Positions 16,617 to 24,733 are shown, counted from the stretch's first letter. The stretch: DNA of 41,543 bases from GCA-016432345 sp964544105 (GCA_964544105.1 CAZIZQ010000003.1:1-41543), one strand, 5' to 3'. Notes: a model not told the origin generated them from the sequence alone. Numbers and translations: made by a program.

Positions 16617-16976
16617 ATGAATCTACGTCGGCTTATACAATCGTTTTCATATGCCATAGAGGGGGTATGGTACGCATTAACTAATGATCAAAATGTGCGG
16701 ATTCTTCTTGCGGCAACATTTGCAGTTTTGATATTAGGGTGGTATTTGGGTTTGGATGGTCTGAAAATTTGGGTAATAGTTGTGATGGCACTTATCGTTT
16801 TATTTGCCGAGATGGTCAACACTGCAATTGAGCATATGGTAAATCTTATATTTCGCGAGCATAGCAAGGACGCAAAAATTGCTAAAGATGTATCAGCTGG
16901 AATGGTGTTGTTTACTGTACTTGCTGCGGTGATTGTAGGTCTTTTTATTTTTTTGCCTTATCTATTTTCGTATTGA
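16617..16976 (+). CDS. dgkA: Undecaprenol/diacylglycerol kinase (DgkA family)
   Basis: A 119-aa, three-helix membrane kinase. The family signature AEMVNTAIEHMVNL (about 64-77, with catalytic Glu and Asn-Thr) and KDAKIAKDVSAGMVLF (84-99) are intact. In Gram-positive-like bacteria this family phosphorylates undecaprenol rather than diacylglycerol, which suits the neighbouring PAP2-like gene and the peptidoglycan carboxypeptidase nearby. ATG 16617 is chosen because the conserved NLRRLIQSF start follows it; an upstream in-frame start at 16584 would overlap the preceding gene. Confidence 0.92.
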   Translation: MNLRRLIQSFSYAIEGVWYALTNDQNVRILLAATFAVLILGWYLGLDGLKIWVIVVMALIVLFAEMVNTAIEHMVNLIFREHSKDAKIAKDVSAGMVLFTVLAAVIVGLFIFLPYLFSY

Positions 16977-17002
16977 CATATTTTTAAAATTGTGAGTACA
17001 CT
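16973..17002 (+). promoter_or_regulatory. Promoter of the DUF378 gene
   Basis: TTGACA (16973-16978), 18 bases, TACACT (16997-17002), followed by a 33-base leader that carries a perfect AAGGAGGTGA Shine-Dalgarno (17021-17030) before the ATG at 17036. Confidence 0.65.
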
Positions 17003-17035
17003 ATATGTAGGTTTTGAGGGAAGGAGGTGATAGTC

Positions 17036-17242
17036 ATGAAAGTACTCCACATGGTAAGTTTTACACTAGTAATCGTTGGAGCCATTAACTGGGGTTTAGT
17101 TGGATTATTGCAATATAATTTGGTTAATGCGGTTCTTGGTGCAACAGGTTTAGAAAATATTGTATATATTTTGGTTGGTGCGTCAGGCGTTGTACTTGCA
17201 TTAACCCATATGCAAGATTGTAAAGCATGCGCTAAAAAATAA
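17036..17242 (+). CDS. DUF378 family small membrane protein
   Basis: A 68-aa protein with two membrane helices: MKVLHMVSFTLVIVGAINWG, LVGLLQYNLV, then NIVYILVGASGVVLALTH and a short Cys-containing tail (DCKACAKK). INWGLVG and the second helix are the DUF378 pattern; function unknown. The Shine-Dalgarno is the best in the window and decides the start over an in-frame GTG nine bases upstream. It is followed by an intrinsic terminator, so it is a separate, probably highly expressed unit. Confidence 0.88.
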   Translation: MKVLHMVSFTLVIVGAINWGLVGLLQYNLVNAVLGATGLENIVYILVGASGVVLALTHMQDCKACAKK

Positions 17243-17260
17243 AAGGTTTTTATTTTTCTG

Positions 17261-17298
17261 CCCTCGTCCCTTGCATTTGCCCGGGGCGAGGCTTTTTT
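17261..17298 (+). terminator. Intrinsic terminator after DUF378
   Basis: CCTCGTCCC (17262-17270) pairs with GGGGCGAGG (17283-17291) through nine pairs including one G-U, followed by C and six T (17293-17298). The next ATG is at 17306, so the terminator sits in the leader of the deacetylase gene and may limit read-through into it. Confidence 0.8.
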
Positions 17299-17305
17299 AG
17301 GGGCT

Positions 17306-18184
17306 ATGAAAAAGAAATCAAAAAAGAAACAGCAGGGATTACCGATATGGCTATTTATTCTATCGGTAGTTTTTTTCGGTTTAATTTTTTCTAGGGGATT
17401 TTTTAATAGATACATTCTTGAGACTCAAAAAACAGAAATCCAAAATTTGCCACCAGAAATAGAAAGCAAATTAAAAGGGTCATCCCCATCTGCCATCAGA
17501 ATACCAATTCTTATGTATCATTATGTTGAGTATGTCCAGGACAAATATGACACTATTCGACAATCACTTAATATTATTCCATCAATTTTTGAATTGCAGG
17601 TAAAAACATTGCAGGATAGTGCATATACATTTCTTACAGCCAAAGACCTGGCCGATATTTTGGATGAAAAAAGAGAGGCTCCTCAAAGACCGGTTTTGCT
17701 TACTTTTGATGACGGGCATTGGGATTTGTATACCGACATATTGCCAATACTCCAAAAATATCATGTGAGAGCAACTGCCTATATCTCCCCGGGATTACTT
17801 AACGGATCAGATTTTTTGACAACAGAGCAGCTTGAAAAAGTGGCAACAAGTGGGGCGGTCGAGATAGCAGCGCATACTGCGCATCATGTTTGGTTAAAAG
17901 GAAAATCTTTGGAAGTTGTACAAAAAGAGGTTGGAGATAGCAAAATTATGCTTGAAAAGCTTATTCAAAAACCAGTTGTCTCATTTGCCTACCCGTTTGG
18001 CGCGTTTGACGATCAGACAGTTCGGGTACTGCAGGATTTAGGGTTTCGTTCCGCCGTGTCAACAGTTCCCGGAGTCGAACAGTCAAAAACCAATAAGTAT
18101 TTTTTATATCGTATTCGGCCTGGCAGGCGGACTGGGCAAGAGCTTGTTTCGTATCTAGAAGGAGATAGTTTTCGTCAGTATTAA
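17306..18184 (+). CDS. Polysaccharide deacetylase (NodB domain)
   Basis: A 292-aa membrane-anchored carbohydrate esterase family 4 protein. An N-terminal basic stretch and helix (about 12-33) anchor it. The NodB motifs are TFDDG (133-137, catalytic Asp and metal Asp), HTAHH (HxxxH metal histidines, about 191-195) and FAYPFGAFDD. IPILMYHYVE at the start of the domain is typical of the family. It likely removes N-acetyl groups from peptidoglycan or another surface glycan. AGGGG lies four bases before the ATG. The hydrolase gene follows by six bases. Confidence 0.92.
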   Translation: MKKKSKKKQQGLPIWLFILSVVFFGLIFSRGFFNRYILETQKTEIQNLPPEIESKLKGSSPSAIRIPILMYHYVEYVQDKYDTIRQSLNIIPSIFELQVKTLQDSAYTFLTAKDLADILDEKREAPQRPVLLTFDDGHWDLYTDILPILQKYHVRATAYISPGLLNGSDFLTTEQLEKVATSGAVEIAAHTAHHVWLKGKSLEVVQKEVGDSKIMLEKLIQKPVVSFAYPFGAFDDQTVRVLQDLGFRSAVSTVPGVEQSKTNKYFLYRIRPGRRTGQELVSYLEGDSFRQY

Positions 18185-18190
18185 AATATA

Positions 18191-19021
18191 GTGGATATTA
18201 AGACAAAAAAATATACAGTTGATAATATACAAATTAATGTTGCAGAAGTAGGTGAGGGGCAACCACTGGTTTTTATTCATGGTTGGTCTAATTCGTGGGT
18301 GGGGTGGACATTGTTGGCAAAAGAGCTGGCCCCATATTACAAACTGTATATGGTAGACCTTCCTGGCTTTGGCGATTCAAGCAAGCTTCCACAGTATTCT
18401 CTGGAATTGGTAAGTAGTTATGTATCTTCGTTTATTACTGCTTATATTGGGACTCCAAAAGCAATTGTTGGCGCATCATCCGGCACGTTTGTAGCGGTGC
18501 ATGTTGCAACGACAAATAATTTTGATTGTTCTGTTATTCTTATCGGTCCAGTATTACGCAGAAAGGAACTTGCATGGGTAAAAAAACTTTATGCAAAATT
18601 GTTAAAATTTTCGACAAAGCATTCGTTTGCCCAAAAAACATTTGAACGGATTATCAAACATAGGTATAGTGCATATTTTATAGAAAAATATCTTCATGCA
18701 TATACATTTAATAAAAAACTGATTGATTTATACCAGATGCCGGGGAGAAAAAAAGTTATTGGGAAATCTTATGTAGAACTTGGTGTATCTATTATGCAGT
18801 ATTTTTTGGACAGAGAATTGCAGCATATTAAGCAAAATACATTATTTATCATTGGTTGGGCAGATAGATATACACCGGTTTCAACAGCGGATGCATTTAT
18901 GAAAAAAACAAAAAATAAAAAGTTGTCGCTTCGTGTTATTCCAGAATGTGGCCATAGTCCTGCTTACGAACAGCCGGTGATAACAGCGCAGATAATACGA
19001 GACTATTTAGCTCTTTCTTAA
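18191..19021 (+). CDS. Alpha/beta hydrolase
   Basis: A 276-aa alpha/beta-fold hydrolase. The oxyanion HGWSNSWVGW, the nucleophile elbow VGASSG (Ser about 96), the acid in IIGWADRYTPV and the histidine in PECGHSPAYEQP are all in place. Substrate unknown; the family covers esterases, lipases and haloalkane dehalogenase-like enzymes. GTG start. It closes the plus-strand run behind the deacetylase and ends at a shared terminator with the convergent folate operon. Confidence 0.85.
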   Translation: MDIKTKKYTVDNIQINVAEVGEGQPLVFIHGWSNSWVGWTLLAKELAPYYKLYMVDLPGFGDSSKLPQYSLELVSSYVSSFITAYIGTPKAIVGASSGTFVAVHVATTNNFDCSVILIGPVLRRKELAWVKKLYAKLLKFSTKHSFAQKTFERIIKHRYSAYFIEKYLHAYTFNKKLIDLYQMPGRKKVIGKSYVELGVSIMQYFLDRELQHIKQNTLFIIGWADRYTPVSTADAFMKKTKNKKLSLRVIPECGHSPAYEQPVITAQIIRDYLALS

Positions 19022-19042
19022 ATTCGAAAGATTTATATGGTC

Positions 19043-19080
19043 AAAAAAACAAAAAGGTCTGATCTTGCGACACAAACCTT
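19043..19080 (-). terminator. Intrinsic terminator of the folate operon
   Basis: On the minus strand AAGGTTTG and CAGACCTT (8 pairs, one G-U) enclose an 11-base loop and are followed by a T-rich run (19055-19043). The same hairpin read on the plus strand is followed by TCTGCCTTTTT, so it can also stop the convergent hydrolase transcript. Confidence 0.7.
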
Positions 19081-19095
19081 TCTGCCTTTTTCTTA

Positions 19096-19180
19096 GAGTA
19101 CTTTGTTGCCTCCGTACTCCTTGAAATGTCCCTTCAAAGCAAGTAATCTAGAATTCTACACTTCACAGGTAAGCTCTACC
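19096..19180 (-). other. Structured 3' untranslated stretch, possible small RNA
   Basis: Between the last folate-operon gene and its terminator, three further hairpins can be drawn: GGTA/TACC (19168-19171 with 19177-19180), TTGAA/TTCAA (19121-19125 with 19133-19137) and GAGTAC/GTACTC (19096-19101 with 19114-19119, whose loop on the minus strand holds GGAGGCAAC). Together with the terminator they make a compact 150-base folded tail. No known RNA family was recognised. Confidence 0.3.
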
Positions 19181-19200
19181 CATGCATAGATAGAACAATT

Positions 19201-19839
19201 TTAATGTAGTATTTTTTTTACACCCTTGTCAAGAGGAAAAAGTGATTTTTTTATGTCTTCGACTAATTCTGGAAATTCTTCCTGGTTAAAATGGCCCTTG
19301 TCTGTAAAAATTCTTTGTGTCGCGCTGGGGAGGGATTTTACGTATTTTTCAAAATCCCCGAAATTTACAACCGGGTCATCCTTGCTGTAGTATAGAAAAA
19401 TTTTGCCGGATTGTTGTTTAAACTGTTCAAGATTTTTAGGTAGCACAAAGTCGGCAAGGGAATAGTTTGATGCATCGTCATCGTATGGCGCTGCAATAAG
19501 AAACACCGCCTGGATTTTTTTGGGAAAAGTGTTTTCAGAGAGATATTTGATAAGAAAAATTCCTCCTAGTGAATGACCGACCAAAATAACATTATCGTGA
19601 AGATAGGGAATAAATTTTTCTATTTTGATTTTCCACTCAAAGTATTTGGCATTCTGTTTGCTTGGCATATGGGGAGTTATTACTTGGTAGTCTTTTCCAA
19701 GTTCTTCACAAATCGTTTCTTTCCAGCCCTTATATTGGAGTTTTTCTAAATCTACCTCTTTGGTTTTTAGGGATGATATATAATCATCATAAGATGCAAA
19801 GGTATCCCCACCGTGAATAATAAGTACCTGTTTTTTCAT
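19201..19839 (-). CDS. Serine hydrolase, RBBP9/YdeN-like alpha/beta fold
   Basis: A 212-aa small alpha/beta hydrolase: N-terminal KQVLIIHGGDTF, nucleophile elbow LVGHSLGG (Ser about 94), KIFLYYSKDDPVVNF with the acid and FTDKGHFNQEEFPEL with the histidine. It matches the RBBP9/YdeN group, whose bacterial substrates are mostly unknown. It starts inside the end of folK (ATGA-type four-base overlap) and is the last gene of the folate operon, which suggests a link to that pathway, though no known folate step uses such an enzyme. Confidence 0.82.
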   Translation of the reverse strand: MKKQVLIIHGGDTFASYDDYISSLKTKEVDLEKLQYKGWKETICEELGKDYQVITPHMPSKQNAKYFEWKIKIEKFIPYLHDNVILVGHSLGGIFLIKYLSENTFPKKIQAVFLIAAPYDDDASNYSLADFVLPKNLEQFKQQSGKIFLYYSKDDPVVNFGDFEKYVKSLPSATQRIFTDKGHFNQEEFPELVEDIKKSLFPLDKGVKKILH

Positions 19840-20297
19840 AATTTTTTTGACAATTCCTGTAAAAGTTGGCGTATTGATTTTTGCAGTACCGGATGAATAA
19901 AGTCTGGATTAATATAAAATAACGGTTGCAAAACAAAGTCTCTTTCTGTAATTCCTGGGTGGGGAATTTGCAAATCTTTACTTTTGTAAACGAGTTGATC
20001 ATAAAAGAGAATATCAATATCTATTTCTCTTGGTCCATTTTTAAATCTTTTGATCCGCCCTATTTTTTCTTCAATTTTTTTTATAAATAGCAAAAGATCT
20101 TGAGGAGATAAATCTGTTATTGCCTGCAATGCAGTGTTAAGAAAATTATCTTGCATTTTGTATCCCCATGGTTTTGTTTCGTATAGTGGAGCAATTTTAA
20201 GCACATGTATTTTTTCTTCAAGCAGCAGTATTGCTTTTTCTATATTTGCTTTTTTATCTCCAACATTTGCTCCTAACGCCAAATAGATGGTATGCAT
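19836..20297 (-). CDS. folK: 2-Amino-4-hydroxy-6-hydroxymethyldihydropteridine pyrophosphokinase
   Basis: HPPK transfers pyrophosphate from ATP to hydroxymethyldihydropterin, making the substrate of FolP. Family motifs: YLALGANVGDKKANI (4-18), LYETKPWGYKMQDNFLN (38-54), and the catalytic/metal block FKNGPREIDIDILFYD (84-99) followed by LQIPHPGITERDFVL. Length 153 aa is typical. Four bases after pabB, and overlapping the hydrolase downstream. Confidence 0.95.
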   Translation of the reverse strand: MHTIYLALGANVGDKKANIEKAILLLEEKIHVLKIAPLYETKPWGYKMQDNFLNTALQAITDLSPQDLLLFIKKIEEKIGRIKRFKNGPREIDIDILFYDQLVYKSKDLQIPHPGITERDFVLQPLFYINPDFIHPVLQKSIRQLLQELSKKL

Positions 20298-20301
20298 AGG
20301 T

Positions 20302-21648
20302 TTATGCCCCTTTTATTATATATTTTTTTGCACCTAATGTTTTAACGATTGCTTTTAGCAATACAGCTGCTTTTAACAGCATTTCCTGGTATTCTTTTTC
20401 TGGATCTGACTGCATAAGGACTGCGCCACCGGTACCAATGGAAAGTGTTTTTTTATTTTTTATAATTGTTCTAATAATAATACTTGTATCGATCGCCCCA
20501 TTAAAACTTATAAATCCTAAAGCGCCCGAGTATACACCCCGAGCTTTTTTTTCCAGAGATGCAATAATTTCCATAGCCCTTCTTTTAGGCGCACCTGTCA
20601 TTGATCCTCCGGGAAAACAGGCTTTAATACAGTTAATTGAGGAAATATCTCTACGTAATTTTCCCCTAATGGTTGAAACCAACTGATGCACTGTTTGATA
20701 ACTTTCGAGTCCAATTAAAGTTGGTACATGCACTGACCCAATTTCACAAACTTTGCCTAAATCATTACGAAGTAAATCAGTGATCATAAGATTTTCCGCC
20801 CTGTCTTTTTCGCTGTTTAGAAGTATGTTGGCTAATTTTATATCTTGATCTTTATTTGTTGATCGTTTGATTGTCCCTTTAATTGGTTTGGATTCAACAT
20901 TTTTCTGCGTATCGATAGATAAAAAACGTTCTGGAGATGAAGAAAGAATAGAAATTTCATCGTGTTTTAAAAATGCTGCAAATGGTGCAGGGTTTAACTC
21001 TCTTAAAGTATAATACAAAGCCATATCGTCGATACTAGCAGACGTAGTGATGGAATTTGTTAAACAAATTTGATAACTTTCTCCGTTTTTTAAATACTGT
21101 TTGCATGTTTCGATGTCTTTAAGATATTGTTTATGACTTCTTGCTAATTGAAAAGTAATTGTTTGAGAATTAGGCGTGGTGTATTTAGTATTTTGCGTTG
21201 GAGAGTCCTTTTTACTTATTTTTTCTGTCTGATCTATAAACCACTGATCTGCTTTTTCTTTTTTTGTTGTTATGCAGACTAAATATATTTGTTTTTCATT
21301 GTGATCAAATGCTAAAAACTTGTCTACAAAAAACCACATGCTGTTTTGTAATTCATAACCAAAATACCCAACGTATCCACCAATAAAATTAAATGGCAGG
21401 TTAGCGCTTATATATTTTTTTTCTAGTTGATTTTGCAAATGTGAAAATACATCTTGTTGTTTTTTCCTAAAAGAATAGGTATAGACATTTGTTGCTTTTC
21501 CCATGTAGGAAAATCTGGATAATCCTTTTTCTGCTTTATTGCTGTCGAGCCAAAACACGTTATTTTGCTTACCGAATATCTGCAAAAAAACTTCCTCAGG
21601 ATTTTTCCAAGTATGTATTTTCTTATAATAGAGTTTACGTTTCTTCAT
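20302..21648 (-). CDS. pabB: Aminodeoxychorismate synthase component I
   Basis: Converts chorismate plus ammonia (from PabA) to 4-amino-4-deoxychorismate. The chorismate-binding domain is complete: SSSPERFLS, KPIKGTIKRS (the PIKGT motif distinguishes PabB from TrpE-like PIAGT), LRNDLGKVCEIGSV, FPGGSMTGAPKRRAMEII, YSGALGFIS and the C-terminal IGTGGAVLMQSDPEKEYQE. Length 448 aa is normal. Pairing with pabA (four-base overlap), pabC and fol genes supports p-aminobenzoate rather than anthranilate synthesis. Confidence 0.93.
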   Translation of the reverse strand: MKKRKLYYKKIHTWKNPEEVFLQIFGKQNNVFWLDSNKAEKGLSRFSYMGKATNVYTYSFRKKQQDVFSHLQNQLEKKYISANLPFNFIGGYVGYFGYELQNSMWFFVDKFLAFDHNEKQIYLVCITTKKEKADQWFIDQTEKISKKDSPTQNTKYTTPNSQTITFQLARSHKQYLKDIETCKQYLKNGESYQICLTNSITTSASIDDMALYYTLRELNPAPFAAFLKHDEISILSSSPERFLSIDTQKNVESKPIKGTIKRSTNKDQDIKLANILLNSEKDRAENLMITDLLRNDLGKVCEIGSVHVPTLIGLESYQTVHQLVSTIRGKLRRDISSINCIKACFPGGSMTGAPKRRAMEIIASLEKKARGVYSGALGFISFNGAIDTSIIIRTIIKNKKTLSIGTGGAVLMQSDPEKEYQEMLLKAAVLLKAIVKTLGAKKYIIKGA

Positions 21649-22223
21649 GATTTTCTAGCAAGTGTAATAAAATTTGTAAGTATTTCTTTTCCAAATTGTG
21701 TCCCAATTGATTCGGGATGAAACTGTACACCCCACAATGGTTTTGTGGCGTGTTTAATACCCATAATTATCCCGTCTGCGGTCCAAGCGGTCTTAATAAG
21801 GTTATTAGGTAAATCAGATACCACAAGCGAGTGATACCGTACGGCTTTAAATCCTTGGGGAATATTGGCAAATAAATCTTTGCCAGTGTGATAAATGTTA
21901 CTTATTCTTCCATGTATAATTTCTGGTGCATGTACAATGCTTGATCCATATACTAATCCTACTCCTTGATGACCTAAGCATACTCCAAGAATCGGCAGTT
22001 TTGCTTTTTGAATAATTTGTTTTGCAACGCCCAAATCTTTTGCATTTTTAGGATTTCCGGGCCCCGGAGAAATAATAGCAGCATCTGCTTTTAGCCTTGC
22101 AAAATCATCCCATGAAATCTGGTTATTATAATATACCAAAGGTTTTGTATGAGTGATTTCTGCAGCATACTGGAACAAGTTGTAGGTAAATGAATCGTAA
22201 TTATCTATAATAACTATTCGCAT
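21645..22223 (-). CDS. pabA: Aminodeoxychorismate synthase glutamine amidotransferase
   Basis: Class I glutamine amidotransferase (192 aa) that supplies ammonia to PabB. N-terminal VIIDNYDSFTYNLFQY, nucleophile loop GVCLGHQGVG (Cys about 80), and the His-Glu of VQFHPESIGT. TrpG is nearly identical in sequence, but the folate context decides the call. The ATG overlaps pabC by 23 bases. Confidence 0.92.
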   Translation of the reverse strand: MRIVIIDNYDSFTYNLFQYAAEITHTKPLVYYNNQISWDDFARLKADAAIISPGPGNPKNAKDLGVAKQIIQKAKLPILGVCLGHQGVGLVYGSSIVHAPEIIHGRISNIYHTGKDLFANIPQGFKAVRYHSLVVSDLPNNLIKTAWTADGIIMGIKHATKPLWGVQFHPESIGTQFGKEILTNFITLARKS

Positions 22224-22875
22224 AGTTTTCCTCCTCTTTTTTTAGTATCACTTGCACTTTTTTCATTATTATGAGTGGACTTGTAAGAAAAGTGTTATTG
22301 AGTTTTTTTATTCCAATAACACGTAAACTATTTACCGCAATCAGGGGCCCTTTTGTATTTACAGGAATGTTTTTTTCTGCGACATATCCCTTTTCAAGTA
22401 ACATCTGAATTGTAATACCTTTTAAACCTTGATTTGTTAGTTTTGGGGTAATCAGATTTCCATTTTTATCTTGCGAAATAAGATTGGCAATGGTTGTTTC
22501 CAAAAGATTATTTTTTGTTGCAAAAATAGCTTCTTGAGCATGTGCTTTTTTAGCCTCTGCTTGCGCTTTTTTATATATACCTCTATCAATCTGCTTTATA
22601 GTTGGGAGTTTTTGCTTGCAATTTACGGTGATAGCAGATACTAAATTACCACTTTGTGGCAGTTCTCTTATCTGCAACAAAATATCGCCATTTTCAGCGG
22701 TGCTAATTCGTAGAGCAGCCATTGTGGAACCGTTTTTACCAAGTATTTTTTTAATCCGCCTTCTAAAAAAATCTTTTTTGTCTTCCATCCCTAAACGCAA
22801 AAGATGTTTTTCCAGAAAAAACGGAATTGCGTTAATAACTTTTATTGTGGTAAATATTCCTTTTGAAATTTGCAT
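22201..22875 (-). CDS. pabC: Aminodeoxychorismate lyase (class IV aminotransferase fold)
   Basis: A 224-aa PLP enzyme that releases pyruvate from aminodeoxychorismate to give p-aminobenzoate. The fold-type IV layout is visible: an N-terminal GIFTTIKV/FFLEKHLLRL, a central IKQIDRGIYKKAQAEAKKAH corresponding to the lysine region, EAIFATKNNLLETTIANLI (PLP-phosphate/Glu region) and ITPKLTNQGLKGITIQMLLE. It is shorter and more divergent than typical PabC (about 270 aa), especially at the N-terminus. The call leans on its position between folE and pabA. Confidence 0.75.
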   Translation of the reverse strand: MQISKGIFTTIKVINAIPFFLEKHLLRLGMEDKKDFFRRRIKKILGKNGSTMAALRISTAENGDILLQIRELPQSGNLVSAITVNCKQKLPTIKQIDRGIYKKAQAEAKKAHAQEAIFATKNNLLETTIANLISQDKNGNLITPKLTNQGLKGITIQMLLEKGYVAEKNIPVNTKGPLIAVNSLRVIGIKKLNNTFLTSPLIIMKKVQVILKKEEENYANSYYR

Positions 22876-22881
22876 AAAATC

Positions 22882-23445
22882 CTATCCACGTTTTCTAATA
22901 ATGGACAGGAATTCCTCACGTGTTGAAGGATTATTTCTAAAAACTCCTAAGAGAGCAGATGTTACCATGACACTATTTTGTTTTTCAACTCCCCGCATCA
23001 TCATGCATAAATGTTGTGCTTCAATCATAACTCCAACTCCTAAAGGATTAACTGCTTCCATTATTGCTTTGGCAATCTGTTCTGTTAATCTCTCTTGCAA
23101 CTGCAGGCGTTTTGCATACATATCAACAATGCGCGCGACTTTACTTACACCAATTACTTTCCCCTGGGCAATATAGCCAATGTGGCATTTACCAAAAAAG
23201 GGTAGTATGTGGTGTTCGCAAGTACTGTAAAGTTCGATATCTTTTATTACAATCATACTGTGTGTTTCTTGGATAAAAACTGCACCATTTACCACCTGTT
23301 TTACTGATTCGTTGTAGCCCGATGTAATAAATTCTATAACCCCAGCCAAACGAGCGGGAGTTTTTACTAGTCCTTCTCTTTTTGGGTCTTCGCCCATTTC
23401 GATAAGCAGTTGTTCTATAAGTTTTTCTACCTTTTTTTTATTCAT
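22882..23445 (-). CDS. folE: GTP cyclohydrolase I
   Basis: First step of folate synthesis, GTP to dihydroneopterin triphosphate. Zinc and active-site residues are present: STCEHHILPFFGKCHIGYI (C76, H79), and EAQHLCMMMRGVEKQNS (H145, C147). Also TPARLAG, VIGVSKVARIVDMYAKRLQLQERLT. About 187 aa. ATG 23445 is preferred, overlapping the folB end by eight bases; an upstream TTG at 23457 would add four residues. Confidence 0.95.
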   Translation of the reverse strand: MNKKKVEKLIEQLLIEMGEDPKREGLVKTPARLAGVIEFITSGYNESVKQVVNGAVFIQETHSMIVIKDIELYSTCEHHILPFFGKCHIGYIAQGKVIGVSKVARIVDMYAKRLQLQERLTEQIAKAIMEAVNPLGVGVMIEAQHLCMMMRGVEKQNSVMVTSALLGVFRNNPSTREEFLSIIRKRG

Positions 23446-23794
23446 TGTCTTTTTCAATTTCTAATGCAACATAGTTTGCTTTTTGCAGCATAAAAAATTT
23501 GCTAATAGTTACGATAACTTTTTTTACACCCGTAAATTCCAAACATTTATTAGCAATTGTTGTTCCAAGCGCTTCAAGTAAATAAAACTGTGATGTCTCA
23601 ATTAACAAAACAACGCTGTCGTAAACTTTTTGGTAATTCACTGTATCATCAATGTTGTCTGTAACACTGGCTTTTTGTGCATCAATAATAAGTTGTATCG
23701 TTACGTTAATTTTTTGAGGAGACTTTCTTTCCTCGTCTGTTGTTCCCAAAATGCAGGAAGCTTTTATGTTTTTAATAATAATTTTTGCTTTCAT
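23438..23794 (-). CDS. folB: Dihydroneopterin aldolase
   Basis: A 118-aa FolB. Converts dihydroneopterin to hydroxymethyldihydropterin and glycolaldehyde. Family features: IIIKNIKASCILGTTDEERKSPQ-type start (the G(V/T)xxEER region), a long VNYQKVYDSVVLLIETSQFYLLEALGTTIAN stretch with the active-site glutamate, and the VKKVIVTISK strand. Starts inside the end of folP (four-base overlap). Confidence 0.92.
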   Translation of the reverse strand: MKAKIIIKNIKASCILGTTDEERKSPQKINVTIQLIIDAQKASVTDNIDDTVNYQKVYDSVVLLIETSQFYLLEALGTTIANKCLEFTGVKKVIVTISKFFMLQKANYVALEIEKDNE

Positions 23795-24630
23795 GCGTTT
23801 TTTATCCGATCAAGCACGCTTAAAAACTTTTTTGTTTGTAACACATCATGAGTTCTTACAATATTTGCTCCACCCAGTACTGCAACCGAGGTAGCAGCAA
23901 GGCCTGCTTCTAAACGATCGGTAGTTGGGGCTTCTTGTAAGAGAATGCCAAGGGTGCTTTTTCTAGATACGCCAATTAAAGTTGGTAAACCAAGAACAGT
24001 AAATTCTTTGAACCGTTTCAATATTTGTATATTATGCTCAACTGTTTTTCCAAAACCAAATCCAGGATCAAGAATAATATCTTTCTTATTAACGCCCGAT
24101 TGTTGTAATAATGCTATTTTTTCCTGAAAGAAAGAAAGAATATCTATTACCACGTCTTGGTATATAATTTCCCCCTTTTGCATAGTTTGTGGTGTGCCCC
24201 GCATGTGATTAATAACTACAGGCACACGTATGGTTGCGATAGTTTTTGGCATCTTATTATCCATTTGTAATCCGCTAACGTCATTTACGATATCGGCGCC
24301 TGCCTGTACTGCTTCTTTTGCAACGTGCGATTTGTAGGTATCAATGGAAATATATATTTCATTTCCAAATTCCTCGCGGATTTTTTGGATAACAGGAATA
24401 ACTCGGCTAAGCTCTTCATCTATTGAAACACGTTGTGCGTTTGGGCGGGTGGATTCTCCACCAATATCGATAATATCTGCGCCTTCGGTAATCATTTGCC
24501 TTACCCGATTTAAAGCTTTTTTGGTATTTTTAAAAAATTCACCGCCATCAGAAAACGAGTCTGGGGTAATATTTAAGACACCCATAATTATTGTCTTTTT
24601 TCCAAATACAAGCTCATTTTTCCTTTTCAT
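23791..24630 (-). CDS. folP: Dihydropteroate synthase
   Basis: Joins hydroxymethyldihydropterin pyrophosphate and p-aminobenzoate; the sulfonamide target. Signatures: MGVLNITPDSFSDGGEF, DIIDIGGESTRPNAQRVS, NDVSGLQ, VINHMRGTPQTM, IILDPGFGFGKT and LIGVSRKSTLG. Length 279 aa is normal. First gene of the operon, its ATG only about 16 bases past a TATAAT box (24651-24646), so the message is nearly leaderless. Confidence 0.96.
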   Translation of the reverse strand: MKRKNELVFGKKTIIMGVLNITPDSFSDGGEFFKNTKKALNRVRQMITEGADIIDIGGESTRPNAQRVSIDEELSRVIPVIQKIREEFGNEIYISIDTYKSHVAKEAVQAGADIVNDVSGLQMDNKMPKTIATIRVPVVINHMRGTPQTMQKGEIIYQDVVIDILSFFQEKIALLQQSGVNKKDIILDPGFGFGKTVEHNIQILKRFKEFTVLGLPTLIGVSRKSTLGILLQEAPTTDRLEAGLAATSVAVLGGANIVRTHDVLQTKKFLSVLDRIKNA

Positions 24631-24645
24631 ACATTTTATGAGGCC

Positions 24646-24654
24646 ATTATACCA
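24646..24654 (-). promoter_or_regulatory. Extended -10 promoter of the folate operon
   Basis: On the minus strand TGGTATAAT is a perfect extended -10 (TG-N-TATAAT). No good -35 is visible 17 bases upstream, as expected for this promoter class. An 8-bp hairpin (TTCCACCT/AGGTGGAA, 24680-24698) lies just upstream. Confidence 0.65.
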
Positions 24655-24723
24655 GAGTTTATGGAGTTTATGGGGAATTTTCCACCTTAGAGGTGGAATA
24701 GCTACGCCACCTTAGGGCTACGC

Positions 24724-24733
24724 NNNNNNNNNN
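24724..24733. other. Scaffold gap of ten N
   Basis: Ten N mark an assembly gap of probably unknown true size. The left edge carries short repeats (GCTACGC twice, CCACCTTAG twice), which may be why assembly stopped. Anything between folP and the tRNA could be missing. The 90 bases right of the gap show no gene. Confidence 0.95.

Noticed and set aside
19096..19180. SRP RNA, tmRNA or RNase P RNA
   Set aside because: None of the conserved cores of these RNAs (SRP GGAA tetraloop with AGCA bulge, tmRNA tRNA-like end, RNase P GAGGAAAGTC) is present.
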